DNA of 37,938 bases from Methylobacter sp. GTDB taxonomy: Bacteria; Pseudomonadota; Gammaproteobacteria; Methylococcales; Methylomonadaceae. Where the stretch lies: positions 1 through 37,938 of the forward strand of contig JALNYY010000026.1 in assembly GCA_023229605.1 (NCBI GenBank). Direction: 5' to 3'. The translations under genes and the position numbers were made by a program. The notes below the pieces were generated by a model. That model did not search any database. It had not been told where the DNA came from and saw nothing but the letters and a program-made list of their open reading frames with translations. The first letter of the stretch is position 1; every line of letters starts with the position of its first letter. Shown piece by piece: positions 1 through 9,712 of this stretch.

Positions 1-2094
1 TGCGATAACCTTGATGCCCAGCTTATGCGCCATGACAATCATCGCTTCACATAGCGCCATGTCGCTGGCGTTGAGGCTCAGGTTGCGGGTGAACGACTGG
101 TCAATTTTAAGATAATCGATGTCGAATTTTTTCAGGTAAGACAACGAGGAATAGCCCGTGCCGAAATCATCCAGCGATACCTGAATGCCGGCATCGCGAA
201 AAGCCAGCAGCTGATCGGTAATCGCAGTATCGGCATCCATCAGCAGTCCCTCGGTGATTTCCACGACTATGCTTTGTCCGGGCAAACCGAGTTCACGCAA
301 ATATTCGAACCAGGCAAGATGCCCATTGCCCTCCTGTTGAAACTGCACCGGCGACTTATTGATGCTGATCTGGAAATCCTCATGCAGCACGGTACGCCAT
401 TGCTCGACCTGTTGCACCGCCTCGCGGAATACCCACTCACCGATATCGATGATCATGCCGGTTGTTTCGGCGACAGGAATAAACTCAGCAGGGCTGATCA
501 AACCGCGGGTCAGATGCTGCCAGCGAACCAGAGCCTCCGCCTTGCGGATGGCGCCGGTAGCCAATTCCACGATCGGCTGGTAAGCCAGCCAGAACTGGCG
601 TTCGGCCAGCGCATTGCGCAAATCGCTGATCAGCCGCATTCTGGTCAGTGCGACTTCCTGCATCGAGGGAGTAAAATAGTGGCTGCGGTTGCGGCCTTGG
701 TCCTTCGCGGCGTACATGGCCTGATCGGCGTTTTTTATCAGTACATCGAGATTATCGGTATCTTCAGGGTGTAAGGTGATACCGATACTGACCGAGAGAT
801 AGATCATTTCGCCCGCTAACTCGAACGGTTGGGCGATCTGGCGCAGGATATTCTGGGCGATGCGCTCAATATTGTCCTGCTCGTGCAATTCTGTCAGGAT
901 AACCGTGAATTCATCGCCGCCCAGACGCGCGACGGTATCGGTATTGCGCACGCACGAAAGCAGACGTTGCGCCGTCTCCTTGAGCAGCAGATCGCCTTTG
1001 TCGTGTCCCTGCGTATCGTTAATATCCTTGAAATGATCGAGATCAAGAAACAGCAATGCCAGCGGCAGGCCCATGCGCCGGGATTTTTTCATTTCCTGCG
1101 CCAGACGCTCGTAAAACAGGTGACGGTTGGGCAATCCGGTCAACGCATCAAAGTTGGCCTGCTGCCAGATAGTTTGTTCCGCATGTTTCTGGTCGGTAAT
1201 ATCCGAAAACATCGCGACACGATGCCGGATACGGTTGTTGTTATCGTCATAAATAGTGTTGATCGTCAGCCACTCGAGATAAATTTCGCCGTTCTTGCGC
1301 CGGTTCCATATTTCGCCCTGCCACTGCCCTGTTGTTTCCAGCGTGTGCCACATTATCTGGTAAAACGCCTCGTTTTGGCGTCCTGATTTGAGCAGCCCCG
1401 TGGACTGGCCGACGGCTTCCTGCAATGTGTAACCGGTCAGTTCCGTAAAGGCCGGATTGACGGTGACAATCCGGTTGTCGGCATCGGCCACCATAATGGC
1501 TTCGCCAATCGCCTGATAAACCAGATTTGCGAGTTTCAGTTTCTCTTCATTGCCTTTACGATCGGTAATATCCATGATGATCACGCGGCAGGTCTGATCG
1601 TCATTGGCAACGGCTTCGATCTGTGCAATCAGCGCTGGGCCGCCATCGACCGGAATCAGCGGCAATTCGCAGCTTTGCGCTTCTCTGCCTGCAAATACGC
1701 TGGACAGAAAATCGTTGAACATGAGCAGGGAATCCGTGCCGATGAAGGTTGAAAAACGTTGCTGTTTTAGCTGTGAACGAAATATTCCCAACTGTCCGGC
1801 GGCCTTCAAGTTGAGCTGATGAATGGCGCCATCCCGCTCCAGCGTAAGATAGCCGACCGGAGCCATATCATAGAGTTCGGTATAGCGCATCAGACTTGCT
1901 TCCAGTTCAGCCTGCGTTATAAGCAGTTCCTCATTCTGCATTTCCAGCTCGATCTGGTGAACCTGCAGCTCATGCAGCAGTTTTTCTGCGTCCGGGTCTA
2001 TGTCGGATACGCCGGAGGGCTGTTGGAAGATACATTGCTCGGCGCGCCGACGCAGTTCGTTGCTGTCGTTAAATAACTTGATTTTTTTTGTCAC
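1..2094 (-). CDS. PAS-PAS-GGDEF-EAL protein, c-di-GMP turnover (C-terminus cut by window edge)
   Basis: Bifunctional-type c-di-GMP enzyme with 698 codons visible. Order: a coiled N-terminus (1-60), PAS at about 60-160, PAS at about 175-290, GGDEF at about 300-465, EAL from about 475 to the edge. The diguanylate cyclase motif is intact (RLGGDEF), and RNTD lies five residues before it, the RxxD product-inhibition site. The phosphodiesterase half shows EALVRW, DDFGTGYSSL and KIDQSF. The window ends at IVMAHKLGIKVIA, just before the expected EGVE, so only about 40-60 residues are missing. The start is GTG at 2094: an in-frame stop lies two codons upstream, an AGAGA ribosome site precedes it, and no upstream start exists. 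It follows the CheB-CheR gene on the same strand by 150 bases, so a shared signalling role is likely. Both catalytic motifs look functional; which activity dominates cannot be told. Confidence 0.93.
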   Translation of the reverse strand, partial: MTKKIKLFNDSNELRRRAEQCIFQQPSGVSDIDPDAEKLLHELQVHQIELEMQNEELLITQAELEASLMRYTELYDMAPVGYLTLERDGAIHQLNLKAAGQLGIFRSQLKQQRFSTFIGTDSLLMFNDFLSSVFAGREAQSCELPLIPVDGGPALIAQIEAVANDDQTCRVIIMDITDRKGNEEKLKLANLVYQAIGEAIMVADADNRIVTVNPAFTELTGYTLQEAVGQSTGLLKSGRQNEAFYQIMWHTLETTGQWQGEIWNRRKNGEIYLEWLTINTIYDDNNNRIRHRVAMFSDITDQKHAEQTIWQQANFDALTGLPNRHLFYERLAQEMKKSRRMGLPLALLFLDLDHFKDINDTQGHDKGDLLLKETAQRLLSCVRNTDTVARLGGDEFTVILTELHEQDNIERIAQNILRQIAQPFELAGEMIYLSVSIGITLHPEDTDNLDVLIKNADQAMYAAKDQGRNRSHYFTPSMQEVALTRMRLISDLRNALAERQFWLAYQPIVELATGAIRKAEALVRWQHLTRGLISPAEFIPVAETTGMIIDIGEWVFREAVQQVEQWRTVLHEDFQISINKSPVQFQQEGNGHLAWFEYLRELGLPGQSIVVEITEGLLMDADTAITDQLLAFRDAGIQVSLDDFGTGYSSLSYLKKFDIDYLKIDQSFTRNLSLNASDMALCEAMIVMAHKLGIKVIA

Positions 2095-2245
2095 GCATTA
2101 TCTCTGCATATCGTCAGGCGTATCAGGAATATAGTATGGATATGAATTATATCTCAATGTGTATGGCTTTTTCGTGCGAAGGTTCATCTTGGAACTATTT
2201 TTATTTCGCTCGTTTCCGCCGTGATCCTTGGAAACAAGCGAAATG

Positions 2246-5140
2246 TTATAAATAAATTGGCGGAGTGGAACCGTTGGCGGAGGCGGCGTCTTCGTGCCGC
2301 GCATTCTTCGTTTTTTTGTGATGGGTAATCACCGTGCGGATCGCAACATATTGATACGGCTTGCCTTTCACGTCAAGAAAAGGAACTATGGTAGTGTCCA
2401 CCCAATACAGCGAGCCGTCTTTGGCGCGATTACGGATTTCTCCTTTCCAGGTATGGCCTTGCGCAATAGTCTTCCACAAGTTGCGCATGAATTCTTTCGA
2501 ATGGTATCCCGAATTGATGATGCGGTGGTCTTGTCCTTGCAATTCTTCGCGCGAGTACTTGGAGATCGCGCAGAACTTGTCATTGACATAGGTGATCGCA
2601 CCTTTGCGGTCGGTAATCGCTACAATCGCGTGTTCATTGAGCGCCAGCTCAAGGTTTTTGGCCAGGCTGATGTCAACAAACGTGATCACCACCCCGTCTA
2701 TTATGTTATCCATCGTGCGGTAAGGCATGATGCGCACATCGAACCAGCGCCCGTCATGGGTCTGAATTTGCTTATCCGAAACCATCAGGGTACGCAGTAC
2801 CTCTTGTGCATCCTGCTGTAGCAGAGGATAGTCCAGGTCGGTCACAATATCGGACAGCGGCCGTCCTTCGTCTTGCGGCAACAGCCTGAAGATTTGCGTG
2901 GTATGGACGGTAAAACGCCGCAGATGCAGTTTGTTATTGAGAAACACCGTGGCAATTTCGGTGCTGTTAAGCAGGTTCTGCATGTCGTTGTTGACCCACA
3001 GCAGCGCATCCAGTTTGGCTTGCAGTTCCGCGTTCACCGTCAGCATTTCCTCATGCATCGACTGCATTTCTTCCTTGGAAATAAGCAGTTCCTGGCTGAC
3101 GGACTGGCGCTCTTCCTGGCTGGATTTGAGTTCTTCCTGCAAATACTGTATTTCTTCGCGCAATGAGTGCAGCTCCAGCCGGGCCTGTTGCAGCGCTTTA
3201 GTCTGCGGAATCCTGGCGGTGCGCTTGCTGATACGCGCCGTCGCAACGTCGGTAAACACGATCATGACTTTACCGCTCAAAGCCTGCACCTGCCCGACGG
3301 ACTGTACGATCACATTGATAGTGTGCGTGCCGCTTTCGCCGGTTATCTGCAAGCCGTCCAGGCATACCGCCGTATTGTGCAGCAGCGCCTGACGAACCGT
3401 CCCCGCCAGCGCCTGACGCAAGCCTTCGCGCGCCATTGCATGGATGTTCAGATTGGCTTTACCGGCAGACGGCTCCAGATACTTGCCGGTACGGCCGCTA
3501 AAATAAAGGATGTCGCCGTCGGCGTTAACCAACACCGCTGCCGGGGCATAATATGCAAGCAGTGTGTGATCCACTATCTGCTGCAGATTGACAGGCAGAT
3601 AACCGTCATCGACAGCCTGCCTGGCGGCGGGCGCAGCGGTAACATTTCTATTTGGAAAAGCCACTTCGGGTTTCGGCAAAGGATTGTCAATACGCCGGTA
3701 GAGCCGCGACTTGGCATTCAATGGCGTAAACAGATGAGCAAAGTTGCCGGTGCTTTCGGCTGAGCCGAGCAACAACAGGCCATGCGCGTTCAGTGCATAG
3801 TGAAACAACGGCAACAGTTTTTTCTGCAATTCGGCGGTAAAATAAATCATCAGGTTCCGGCAACTCAGTATATCCAGATGGGTAAACGGCGGATCGTTGA
3901 TGATGTTCTGAGATGCAAAAATGATCATTTCGTGGATTTCGTTTTTGATCCGGTAACCGTTGTTTTCGGCGTTGAAATAGCGGGTCAGACGCTCCGCTGA
4001 AATATCGGAGGCGCTATGGGCTGTGTAAAATCCCTGGCGCGCCTGATCTATCGCATCCGTATCGAGATCGGTAGCAAAAATCTGCAGCGAATAACTGGCG
4101 GCGGGATTGGCCTGTTCAATAGCTTCGAGGATGCTTATCGCCAGCGTGTAGGCCTCCTCGCCGGTGGAACAGGCCGGCACCCAGGCTCTTATTGCTTTGC
4201 CGTCAGGGTAATTTGCCAGCAAAGCGGGTATCGCTTCGGTCTTTAAGGCATCCCATACCGGCGGATTACGAAAAAAGCCGGTCACACCGATCAGCAGTTC
4301 CTTGAATAATAAATCCTGCTCCTGCGGGTTTTCACGCAGATAGCGAACGTAAGTATCGACATGCTCGAGCTGGTGCAGTTTCATGCGGCGCTCAATACGG
4401 CGATAGATCGTGCTTTTCTTGTACAACGAAAAATCATTGCCGGTTCGGGTCCGCAGCAGCACTGCAATTTTTTCGATGGCGCTCAGCGCCTGATTTTCGA
4501 GCAGAAGCTCCGAACTGGCAGGGGGAGGGTGCCGTAGATAATGGATGATGTGCGCAGGCAGTTCCGCCGCCGTCGCGATAATGTCGGCTAAGCCCGCATC
4601 GATAACGCTACGCGGCATACTGTCGTATCGGGCATCGGCGGGGTCCTGCACCAGCACCCGTCCGGACTTTGCCTTAATCGCGCGCAGCCCGCGCGTACCG
4701 TCCGAACCCATGCCCGAAAGCAGGACACCGATGCTGTGAATGTGCCGGTCTTCGGCCAGACTACAGAAAAAAGCGTCGATAGGCAGGTGCAATCCGCGCG
4801 GTTCAAGCGGGTCGAGCAGGTAAAGCGTGTCATGAAGAATGGACACGTCTTTATTCGGTGGATTGATATAGACGCAATCCGGTTTTATCTTCATGCGGTT
4901 TTGAGCCTGAAATACCGTCATCGCCGTTTTGCGTTGCAGCAATTCGGGCATCATATCCTTATGGTTTGGATCGAGATGCTGAATGACGACGAAAGCGATG
5001 CCCGGATTATCAGGCACATGACTGAAAAATTGTTCGAGCGCTTCCAGCCCGCCCGCCGAGGCGCCCATGCCGATGATCGGCAACAGGTTTTCGGCATCGC
5101 GATAAGCCGCGCCCGCAACAGGTTTTTGCGTGGTGTCCAT
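2246..5140 (-). CDS. CheB-CheR-PAS hybrid chemotaxis-type signalling protein
   Basis: Fusion of a methylesterase and a methyltransferase for glutamyl methylation, with sensor domains; 964 residues, soluble. CheB (about 20-205) keeps the catalytic Ser28 in GASAGG, His55 in QHLDPNH and Asp147 in MGSDG. There is no N-terminal receiver domain, as in other members of this hybrid family. CheR (about 215-490) shows the SAM-binding VPACSTGEEAYTLA and the SCRNLMIYF motif. A long coiled coil follows (about 645-725), then two PAS domains (about 730-840 and 845-950), the last with a PAC-like end. Hybrids of this kind usually act in non-classical Che-like or two-component pathways, not flagellar chemotaxis; no receptor, CheA or CheW is in the window. 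The neighbour downstream is a c-di-GMP enzyme, so the pair may link an input signal to c-di-GMP. The start is ATG at 5140. Confidence 0.95.
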   Translation of the reverse strand: MDTTQKPVAGAAYRDAENLLPIIGMGASAGGLEALEQFFSHVPDNPGIAFVVIQHLDPNHKDMMPELLQRKTAMTVFQAQNRMKIKPDCVYINPPNKDVSILHDTLYLLDPLEPRGLHLPIDAFFCSLAEDRHIHSIGVLLSGMGSDGTRGLRAIKAKSGRVLVQDPADARYDSMPRSVIDAGLADIIATAAELPAHIIHYLRHPPPASSELLLENQALSAIEKIAVLLRTRTGNDFSLYKKSTIYRRIERRMKLHQLEHVDTYVRYLRENPQEQDLLFKELLIGVTGFFRNPPVWDALKTEAIPALLANYPDGKAIRAWVPACSTGEEAYTLAISILEAIEQANPAASYSLQIFATDLDTDAIDQARQGFYTAHSASDISAERLTRYFNAENNGYRIKNEIHEMIIFASQNIINDPPFTHLDILSCRNLMIYFTAELQKKLLPLFHYALNAHGLLLLGSAESTGNFAHLFTPLNAKSRLYRRIDNPLPKPEVAFPNRNVTAAPAARQAVDDGYLPVNLQQIVDHTLLAYYAPAAVLVNADGDILYFSGRTGKYLEPSAGKANLNIHAMAREGLRQALAGTVRQALLHNTAVCLDGLQITGESGTHTINVIVQSVGQVQALSGKVMIVFTDVATARISKRTARIPQTKALQQARLELHSLREEIQYLQEELKSSQEERQSVSQELLISKEEMQSMHEEMLTVNAELQAKLDALLWVNNDMQNLLNSTEIATVFLNNKLHLRRFTVHTTQIFRLLPQDEGRPLSDIVTDLDYPLLQQDAQEVLRTLMVSDKQIQTHDGRWFDVRIMPYRTMDNIIDGVVITFVDISLAKNLELALNEHAIVAITDRKGAITYVNDKFCAISKYSREELQGQDHRIINSGYHSKEFMRNLWKTIAQGHTWKGEIRNRAKDGSLYWVDTTIVPFLDVKGKPYQYVAIRTVITHHKKTKNARHEDAASANGSTPPIYL

Positions 5141-5272
5141 CAGAAGCCTCGCTGTTTTTATAGTTCTATGTCCCCCGCATTATACGGAGCTTTGATCACG
5201 CCGCTTAAAATCCTTCAACCTAGAAAAATCAGTTGAGCATTCCAAATGGGTGTGGGGCGTGAAATCCGCTCA

Positions 5273-5304
5273 TGCTTCGACAAGGCTCTCCTGAGCGCAG
5301 CCGA
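5273..5304. repeat. REP-like palindromic sequence
   Basis: A short imperfect palindrome: TTCG and GGCTC at the left mirror AGCC and CGAA at the right, with the core CTCCTGAGCG. It looks like an intergenic repeat of gammaproteobacterial genomes, but only one copy was recognised here, so repeat status is from general resemblance only. Confidence 0.3.
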
Positions 5305-5329
5305 AAAGCTCGGCAGCTTGAGCTGCCGA
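5304..5329 (-). terminator. Probable intrinsic terminator of the RND pump gene
   Basis: Read on the minus strand, a perfect 8-base stem (TCGGCAGC/GCTGCCGA) with a 4-base loop lies 14 bases after the stop of the RND gene and is followed by GCTTTTC. The T-tract is short, so termination may be partial. Confidence 0.5.
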
Positions 5330-5342
5330 CTCCGGGCTTTAT

Positions 5343-8300
5343 TTATCCGCCATTAACTTCGCGGTTAAACTCCCCATAGCGCAGCAAAATGGCGGGCAGC
5401 AACAACAAGTTCAACAATGTTGAAGACGCCAGGCCGCCGATGATAATCGCGGCCATCGGCCCCATGATCTCGCGCCCCGGATTGTCGCTGTTGAACGCAA
5501 TCGGGAACATCGCCAGCGCGGTGACCAGCGCGGTCATCAGGATCGACGGCAAGCGTTCCTGTGCGCCCTGGACGGCGGTTTCCAGGCACCAGGGCTTGCC
5601 TTCGACCTCAACCAGATAACGGTAGTGCGACAGCAGCATGATGCTGTTGCGCACGGTGATGCCGAACAGCGTCACAAAACCTACAACCGAACCGACCGAC
5701 AAGGTGGCGCCGGTCAACACCACCGCAGCCACCCCGCCGATCAGCGCAAACGGCAGGTTGGCCAGGGTCAGCAACACATGGCGGATACTGCCGATGGCGA
5801 TATAAATAAAAATCAGCACGCCCGCGCCTGCCAGCAGCGAATGCAGGATCAGCTCTTTCCGCGCCTGCGCCTGCTCGATCGCCGCGCCGGTGAACTCGGG
5901 ATAGCTGTCCGCAGAGAACTGAACCTCTTTTAACACCCGCTGTTTAAGTTCCGCGATAAACTCGTCCAGATCCCTGTCCAGCACATTGCCGGTCACGGTT
6001 TGCCGCCGCTGGGAGCCTTGATGCAGGATGTTGTAGCGGCTGGCCGAATGCCTGATTTCCGCGACCTGCTCCAGCGTGATCATCGTGCCGTCCTGCGTCC
6101 TGATAGGCAGTTTGGCTATCGATTCGGGCTGTTGCCTCAGTTCCGGCGTCAAAGTCACCGCGACATTGTAAATCCGGTTGCCCTGGATGTTTTTGCCGAC
6201 GATCCGGGTTTCGTAAGCGGCCTGCAAGGTATCGACAATCTGTGCAGGCAACACGCCCCAGAAGCTGAGCCGGTCGAGATCCAAGTTGATTTGCAGCAAC
6301 GGCGTACCGGGCGGCGAACGCAGCTGCACATCGGCCGAACCGGAAATGCCGCGCATAATATCGGCGACCGCCTGCGCCTTCGCGTCCAGCTTGTTCAGGT
6401 CGTTGCCGTAAATATTGACCACCACCGGCGAGGTGTAGCCGGAAATGGTCTCATCGACCCGCTCGGTCAAAAAGGTGTTGGCTTCGAACAAAATGCCGGG
6501 GAAGCCGACCAGAATCGCCCGCAGCCTGTCCTTAATCTGCTGCTGCTCCGCGCCCGACATCGGCTCAAGCCGGACTTCGTACTCGCTGTAATGACTGCCG
6601 TAAGTGTCCGCGCCGCGCTCCGCCCTGCCCGCCCATTGCGATACCGACTGGATGCCGGGAATCGCCATAAACTGCTCGGTCAGCTTGCTGCCGATCCGTA
6701 TCGATTCCTGCAACGAGGTGCCGGGAATGCTGGTGGTATGGACGATATAATGGCCTTCCCGCAGTTCGGGCAGGAACTTGCTGTCGAGGCTGAAAAACGC
6801 CGACAAGCCCGACAGGCAAACGACGAGACTGCCGATGACCACCGGCTTGAAACGCCTCGTAACCGCGCCCAACAAACCGCTGTACAACGGTTTGATGCGC
6901 CGGATCAGCGGCGGGTCGTCATTGGCCAGCTCCGCGTTGCCCAGCAATGCATAGCACAGCGCCGGCGTTAATGTCAGCGCGACCAGCAGCGACATTAAAA
7001 TCGCCAGAATGTAGGAATAACCCAGCGGCGCGAACAAACGCCCGGCAACGCCGTTCAAGGTCAACAGCGGCACAAACACCAGCGCGACGATAAAGCTGGC
7101 GTAAACCACGGAGCTGCGCACCTCCAGCGAGGCGCTGTAAACCACGTCGGCAACCGGCAGCGGCTTGGCAGACAAGCGGTTCTCGCGCAAGCGCCGGAAA
7201 ATATTTTCGGTATCGATAATCGCATCGTCAACCACCTCGCCCAATGCGATGGCAAGCCCGCCCAGCACCATGATGTTGAGATTAACCCCATATTCCAGCA
7301 GCACGATGACCGCGCCGACCAACGATACAGGAATCGCCAGCGCGGAAATAAACGCGGTACGGAAATTGAACAAAAACAGGTACAAAATAACCAGTACGAA
7401 CAAACCGCCGACCAGCAAATGCCCGGACAGATTGCTCAGCGAGCGCTCGATATAATCGGCAGGGCGGAACAAATGCGAGTGGAAGTTGATCGCCTGCTTG
7501 GTGAAAATAGGCTCGAACTCTTGCAGCGTCTGTTCAACCTGCCTGGACACCGACAAGGTGTTTGCGCCGTATTGGCCGATCACCATCATCACGATGCCGG
7601 GCTTGCCCATAATTTGCGCCGCGCCGATCGGCGGCTCCGGCGCATACGCAATCGTCGCGGCCTCGCCCAAGGTCACGTTGCGTCCCTGCTCCCGCTTGAC
7701 GATAATTTTGGCGAATTGTTCCGGCGTGGCGGGCTGCCCGGTCACCTGCAAGGTGAAGCGCTGGTTGTTGTTTTCGATAAAACCGCCGCCCTGGATGTTC
7801 CCGGCCTGCGAAGCGGCCTTAATAACGTCATCCAGCGTCAAGTTAAAGCGATGCAGTTGCACAGGATCGACCTGAATTTGCAGCTGCTGGATGTCTCCGC
7901 CGAACACATTGACATCGGCAACCCCCGGCACAGCCCGCAAGCGCGGCACTATCGTCCAGTCGACCAGACTGCGCAAGGCCATTAAATCCGTAGCCGCATC
8001 GTTGCTTAAACCGATGGTCAACACCGTCGCGGAAGACGAGGACAGCGGTATCGCAACCGGCGTAATGCCCAGCGGCAGCAGTCCCGCCAGCGTGGTCAAA
8101 CGCTCGCTGATCAGCTGGCGGTTACGGTACACATCGCTGTTTTCGACAAAGGTCGCGATAATAATCGACAGCCCCTGGATCGATTCGGAGCGCACCGACT
8201 TCATGCCGATCAAACCGCTGATTGAGGTTTCGATTTGCTGGGTGACCAGCACTTCAACCTGCTCCGAAGACAGGCCGGGCGATTCGGTTTGGATAATCAC

Positions 8301-8438
8301 CTGTTTGGGGGAGAATTCAGGAAAAATATCCAGGCCTGCCGTGGCGAAGCGGTAACTGCCGTACAGCAGGATCAATACCGCAAGCGCGATGACGATGCCG
8401 TAGAAGCGGATGGAGAAGCGGACGAGTGTGGCTAGCAT
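5343..8438 (-). CDS. CzcA-type heavy-metal/cation RND efflux pump, inner-membrane subunit
   Basis: Proton-driven efflux transporter of the RND superfamily, 1031 residues, full length for the CzcA/CusA group. The first transmembrane helix (about 10-30) is followed by GLDIFPEFSPKQV, typical of CzcA-like pumps. The fourth-helix region carries GEVVDDAIIDTENIFRR at about residues 397-413, with the acidic residues used for proton transfer. Two large periplasmic loops and helix bundles at about 335-500 and 865-1020 fit the usual duplicated fold. The substrate cannot be fixed: the DDAIIDTE variant differs from the DGAVVxVEN type of classical CzcA. Usually an outer-membrane channel and an adaptor gene lie just upstream; here the upstream neighbour is the 3' end of a DNA methyltransferase, 43 bases away, and no adaptor or channel gene is present. 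The ATG at 8438 has no clear ribosome site. Confidence 0.93.
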   Translation of the reverse strand: MLATLVRFSIRFYGIVIALAVLILLYGSYRFATAGLDIFPEFSPKQVIIQTESPGLSSEQVEVLVTQQIETSISGLIGMKSVRSESIQGLSIIIATFVENSDVYRNRQLISERLTTLAGLLPLGITPVAIPLSSSSATVLTIGLSNDAATDLMALRSLVDWTIVPRLRAVPGVADVNVFGGDIQQLQIQVDPVQLHRFNLTLDDVIKAASQAGNIQGGGFIENNNQRFTLQVTGQPATPEQFAKIIVKREQGRNVTLGEAATIAYAPEPPIGAAQIMGKPGIVMMVIGQYGANTLSVSRQVEQTLQEFEPIFTKQAINFHSHLFRPADYIERSLSNLSGHLLVGGLFVLVILYLFLFNFRTAFISALAIPVSLVGAVIVLLEYGVNLNIMVLGGLAIALGEVVDDAIIDTENIFRRLRENRLSAKPLPVADVVYSASLEVRSSVVYASFIVALVFVPLLTLNGVAGRLFAPLGYSYILAILMSLLVALTLTPALCYALLGNAELANDDPPLIRRIKPLYSGLLGAVTRRFKPVVIGSLVVCLSGLSAFFSLDSKFLPELREGHYIVHTTSIPGTSLQESIRIGSKLTEQFMAIPGIQSVSQWAGRAERGADTYGSHYSEYEVRLEPMSGAEQQQIKDRLRAILVGFPGILFEANTFLTERVDETISGYTSPVVVNIYGNDLNKLDAKAQAVADIMRGISGSADVQLRSPPGTPLLQINLDLDRLSFWGVLPAQIVDTLQAAYETRIVGKNIQGNRIYNVAVTLTPELRQQPESIAKLPIRTQDGTMITLEQVAEIRHSASRYNILHQGSQRRQTVTGNVLDRDLDEFIAELKQRVLKEVQFSADSYPEFTGAAIEQAQARKELILHSLLAGAGVLIFIYIAIGSIRHVLLTLANLPFALIGGVAAVVLTGATLSVGSVVGFVTLFGITVRNSIMLLSHYRYLVEVEGKPWCLETAVQGAQERLPSILMTALVTALAMFPIAFNSDNPGREIMGPMAAIIIGGLASSTLLNLLLLPAILLRYGEFNREVNGG

Positions 8439-8481
8439 GGGTTATTCAACGGATATTTATTGAATGGCTATAACATTTGCC

Positions 8482-9711
8482 CTAGCCGGTGCGCGGTAGT
8501 ATGTCCGTGTTAAGCGACTTGTTGAGCAGGCCTTGCTCAATAGTGGCATTAATTTCAAGTGCTGGTGAATTAATTATTTTTACAATGCAATCGTCAGCTT
8601 TAAAATCAAATAAATCCTGCGCTGTATTTGTTGCAACCAGAAAAGCAATCTCAGCACCTTTTCTTTTTGCAGCTGCTAATAACTTTCCCACTGCTTCTGA
8701 AAGCGTTTCATACTCGCGCTGTACCCTTACAGGAACGGGCTTTGATAAATAATTTCTCTTCAAAATTGCATCTATACCCGCATTACGGTGAACCGGCAAA
8801 ATATCAAGGCCAGATAGAATTGCCAATGATTTTTCATCGGCGTTTATGTATGACAACCGACCTTTATTTAATAAGGCAGATTCTGTTTTCACTAAAGTCT
8901 CAAGGCGTGATTCTGTTAGATTGACTGCATCTTTTGAAATATCTATCCCGACAAACTTTCTGCCTTTTAATTTTGCTGCTACCAACGTAGTTCCACTACC
9001 GCAAAATGGATCAAGAACTATATCTCCTTCATTAGTCGATATTTCAATAATCCGATCAAGCAACAAAATAGGTTTCTGTGTAGGGTATCCAGTTCGCTCT
9101 TTTGCTTTTGGATTCAAAAAAGGAATTTCCCACACATCATTCAGTGGGACGCCTTTTTTTTCGTCAGAGGAAATTATACTTCCGTCAACATCTCTTGCAT
9201 AAATAGCCTTCCCGTGTACATCTCGTGATCTTTTTTGCAATATCTGATCAATGTTAGTCGTTTCAGAATACTCGGTATAAATTTTATTAAACTTATATTC
9301 CTTTGTTTTAGAGAAAAATAAAATATTCTGATGATTAGGAGTAAGGTTATTTGATGAGTTTGACCACCGTTTATAAAACCAAATAATTTCAGAAAGAAAA
9401 TTTTCTTCACCAAAAACTTCTTCGCCAACGAGTCTAAGAATATGGTTAGCCGATTTGTCACAGTGTATAAATATGCTCCCAGTATCTTTAAGAATTCGTT
9501 TCGCTTCTATTAAGCGAACCAATATAAATTCAGAATAGATTTTATGTGTATCCCATATATCATTAAAACTATAATGCGACTTCCTATCTCGAGAACTTAA
9601 ACTATGTCTTTTATTCGTAAAGAATGGCGGATCAAGATAAATCATATCAATGGAATTTTCTTTTAATCCTTGCATGATTTCTAGGCAGTCACCCAGATAT
9701 ATTTCTTGCAT
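8482..9711 (-). CDS. Beta-class DNA amino-methyltransferase of a type II R-M system
   Basis: SAM-dependent DNA methyltransferase acting on an exocyclic amino group (N6-adenine or N4-cytosine). Motif order is beta class: the catalytic DPPF (27-30) precedes the SAM-binding DPFCGSGTT (234-242), with YPTQKP between. The catalytic core ends near residue 280. The remaining 130 residues form an extra C-terminal region (INADEKSLAILSGLD, PVHRNAGIDAI, PVPVRVQ) that is not part of the core fold. The start is ATG at 9711, with GGGA nine bases upstream and one base between it and the stop of the preceding nuclease gene; longer readings with a TTG start would overlap that gene. It is visibly AT-richer than the flanking pump gene. 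It should protect the host from the nuclease at 9713-10360. The recognition site is not derivable here. Confidence 0.9.
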   Translation of the reverse strand: MQEIYLGDCLEIMQGLKENSIDMIYLDPPFFTNKRHSLSSRDRKSHYSFNDIWDTHKIYSEFILVRLIEAKRILKDTGSIFIHCDKSANHILRLVGEEVFGEENFLSEIIWFYKRWSNSSNNLTPNHQNILFFSKTKEYKFNKIYTEYSETTNIDQILQKRSRDVHGKAIYARDVDGSIISSDEKKGVPLNDVWEIPFLNPKAKERTGYPTQKPILLLDRIIEISTNEGDIVLDPFCGSGTTLVAAKLKGRKFVGIDISKDAVNLTESRLETLVKTESALLNKGRLSYINADEKSLAILSGLDILPVHRNAGIDAILKRNYLSKPVPVRVQREYETLSEAVGKLLAAAKRKGAEIAFLVATNTAQDLFDFKADDCIVKIINSPALEINATIEQGLLNKSLNTDILPRTG

Positions 9712-9712
9712 T

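Noticed and set aside
2246..5140. Several plus-strand open frames in the CheB-CheR region and the RND region
   Set aside because: They lie antisense to long, well-conserved genes and have no family features.
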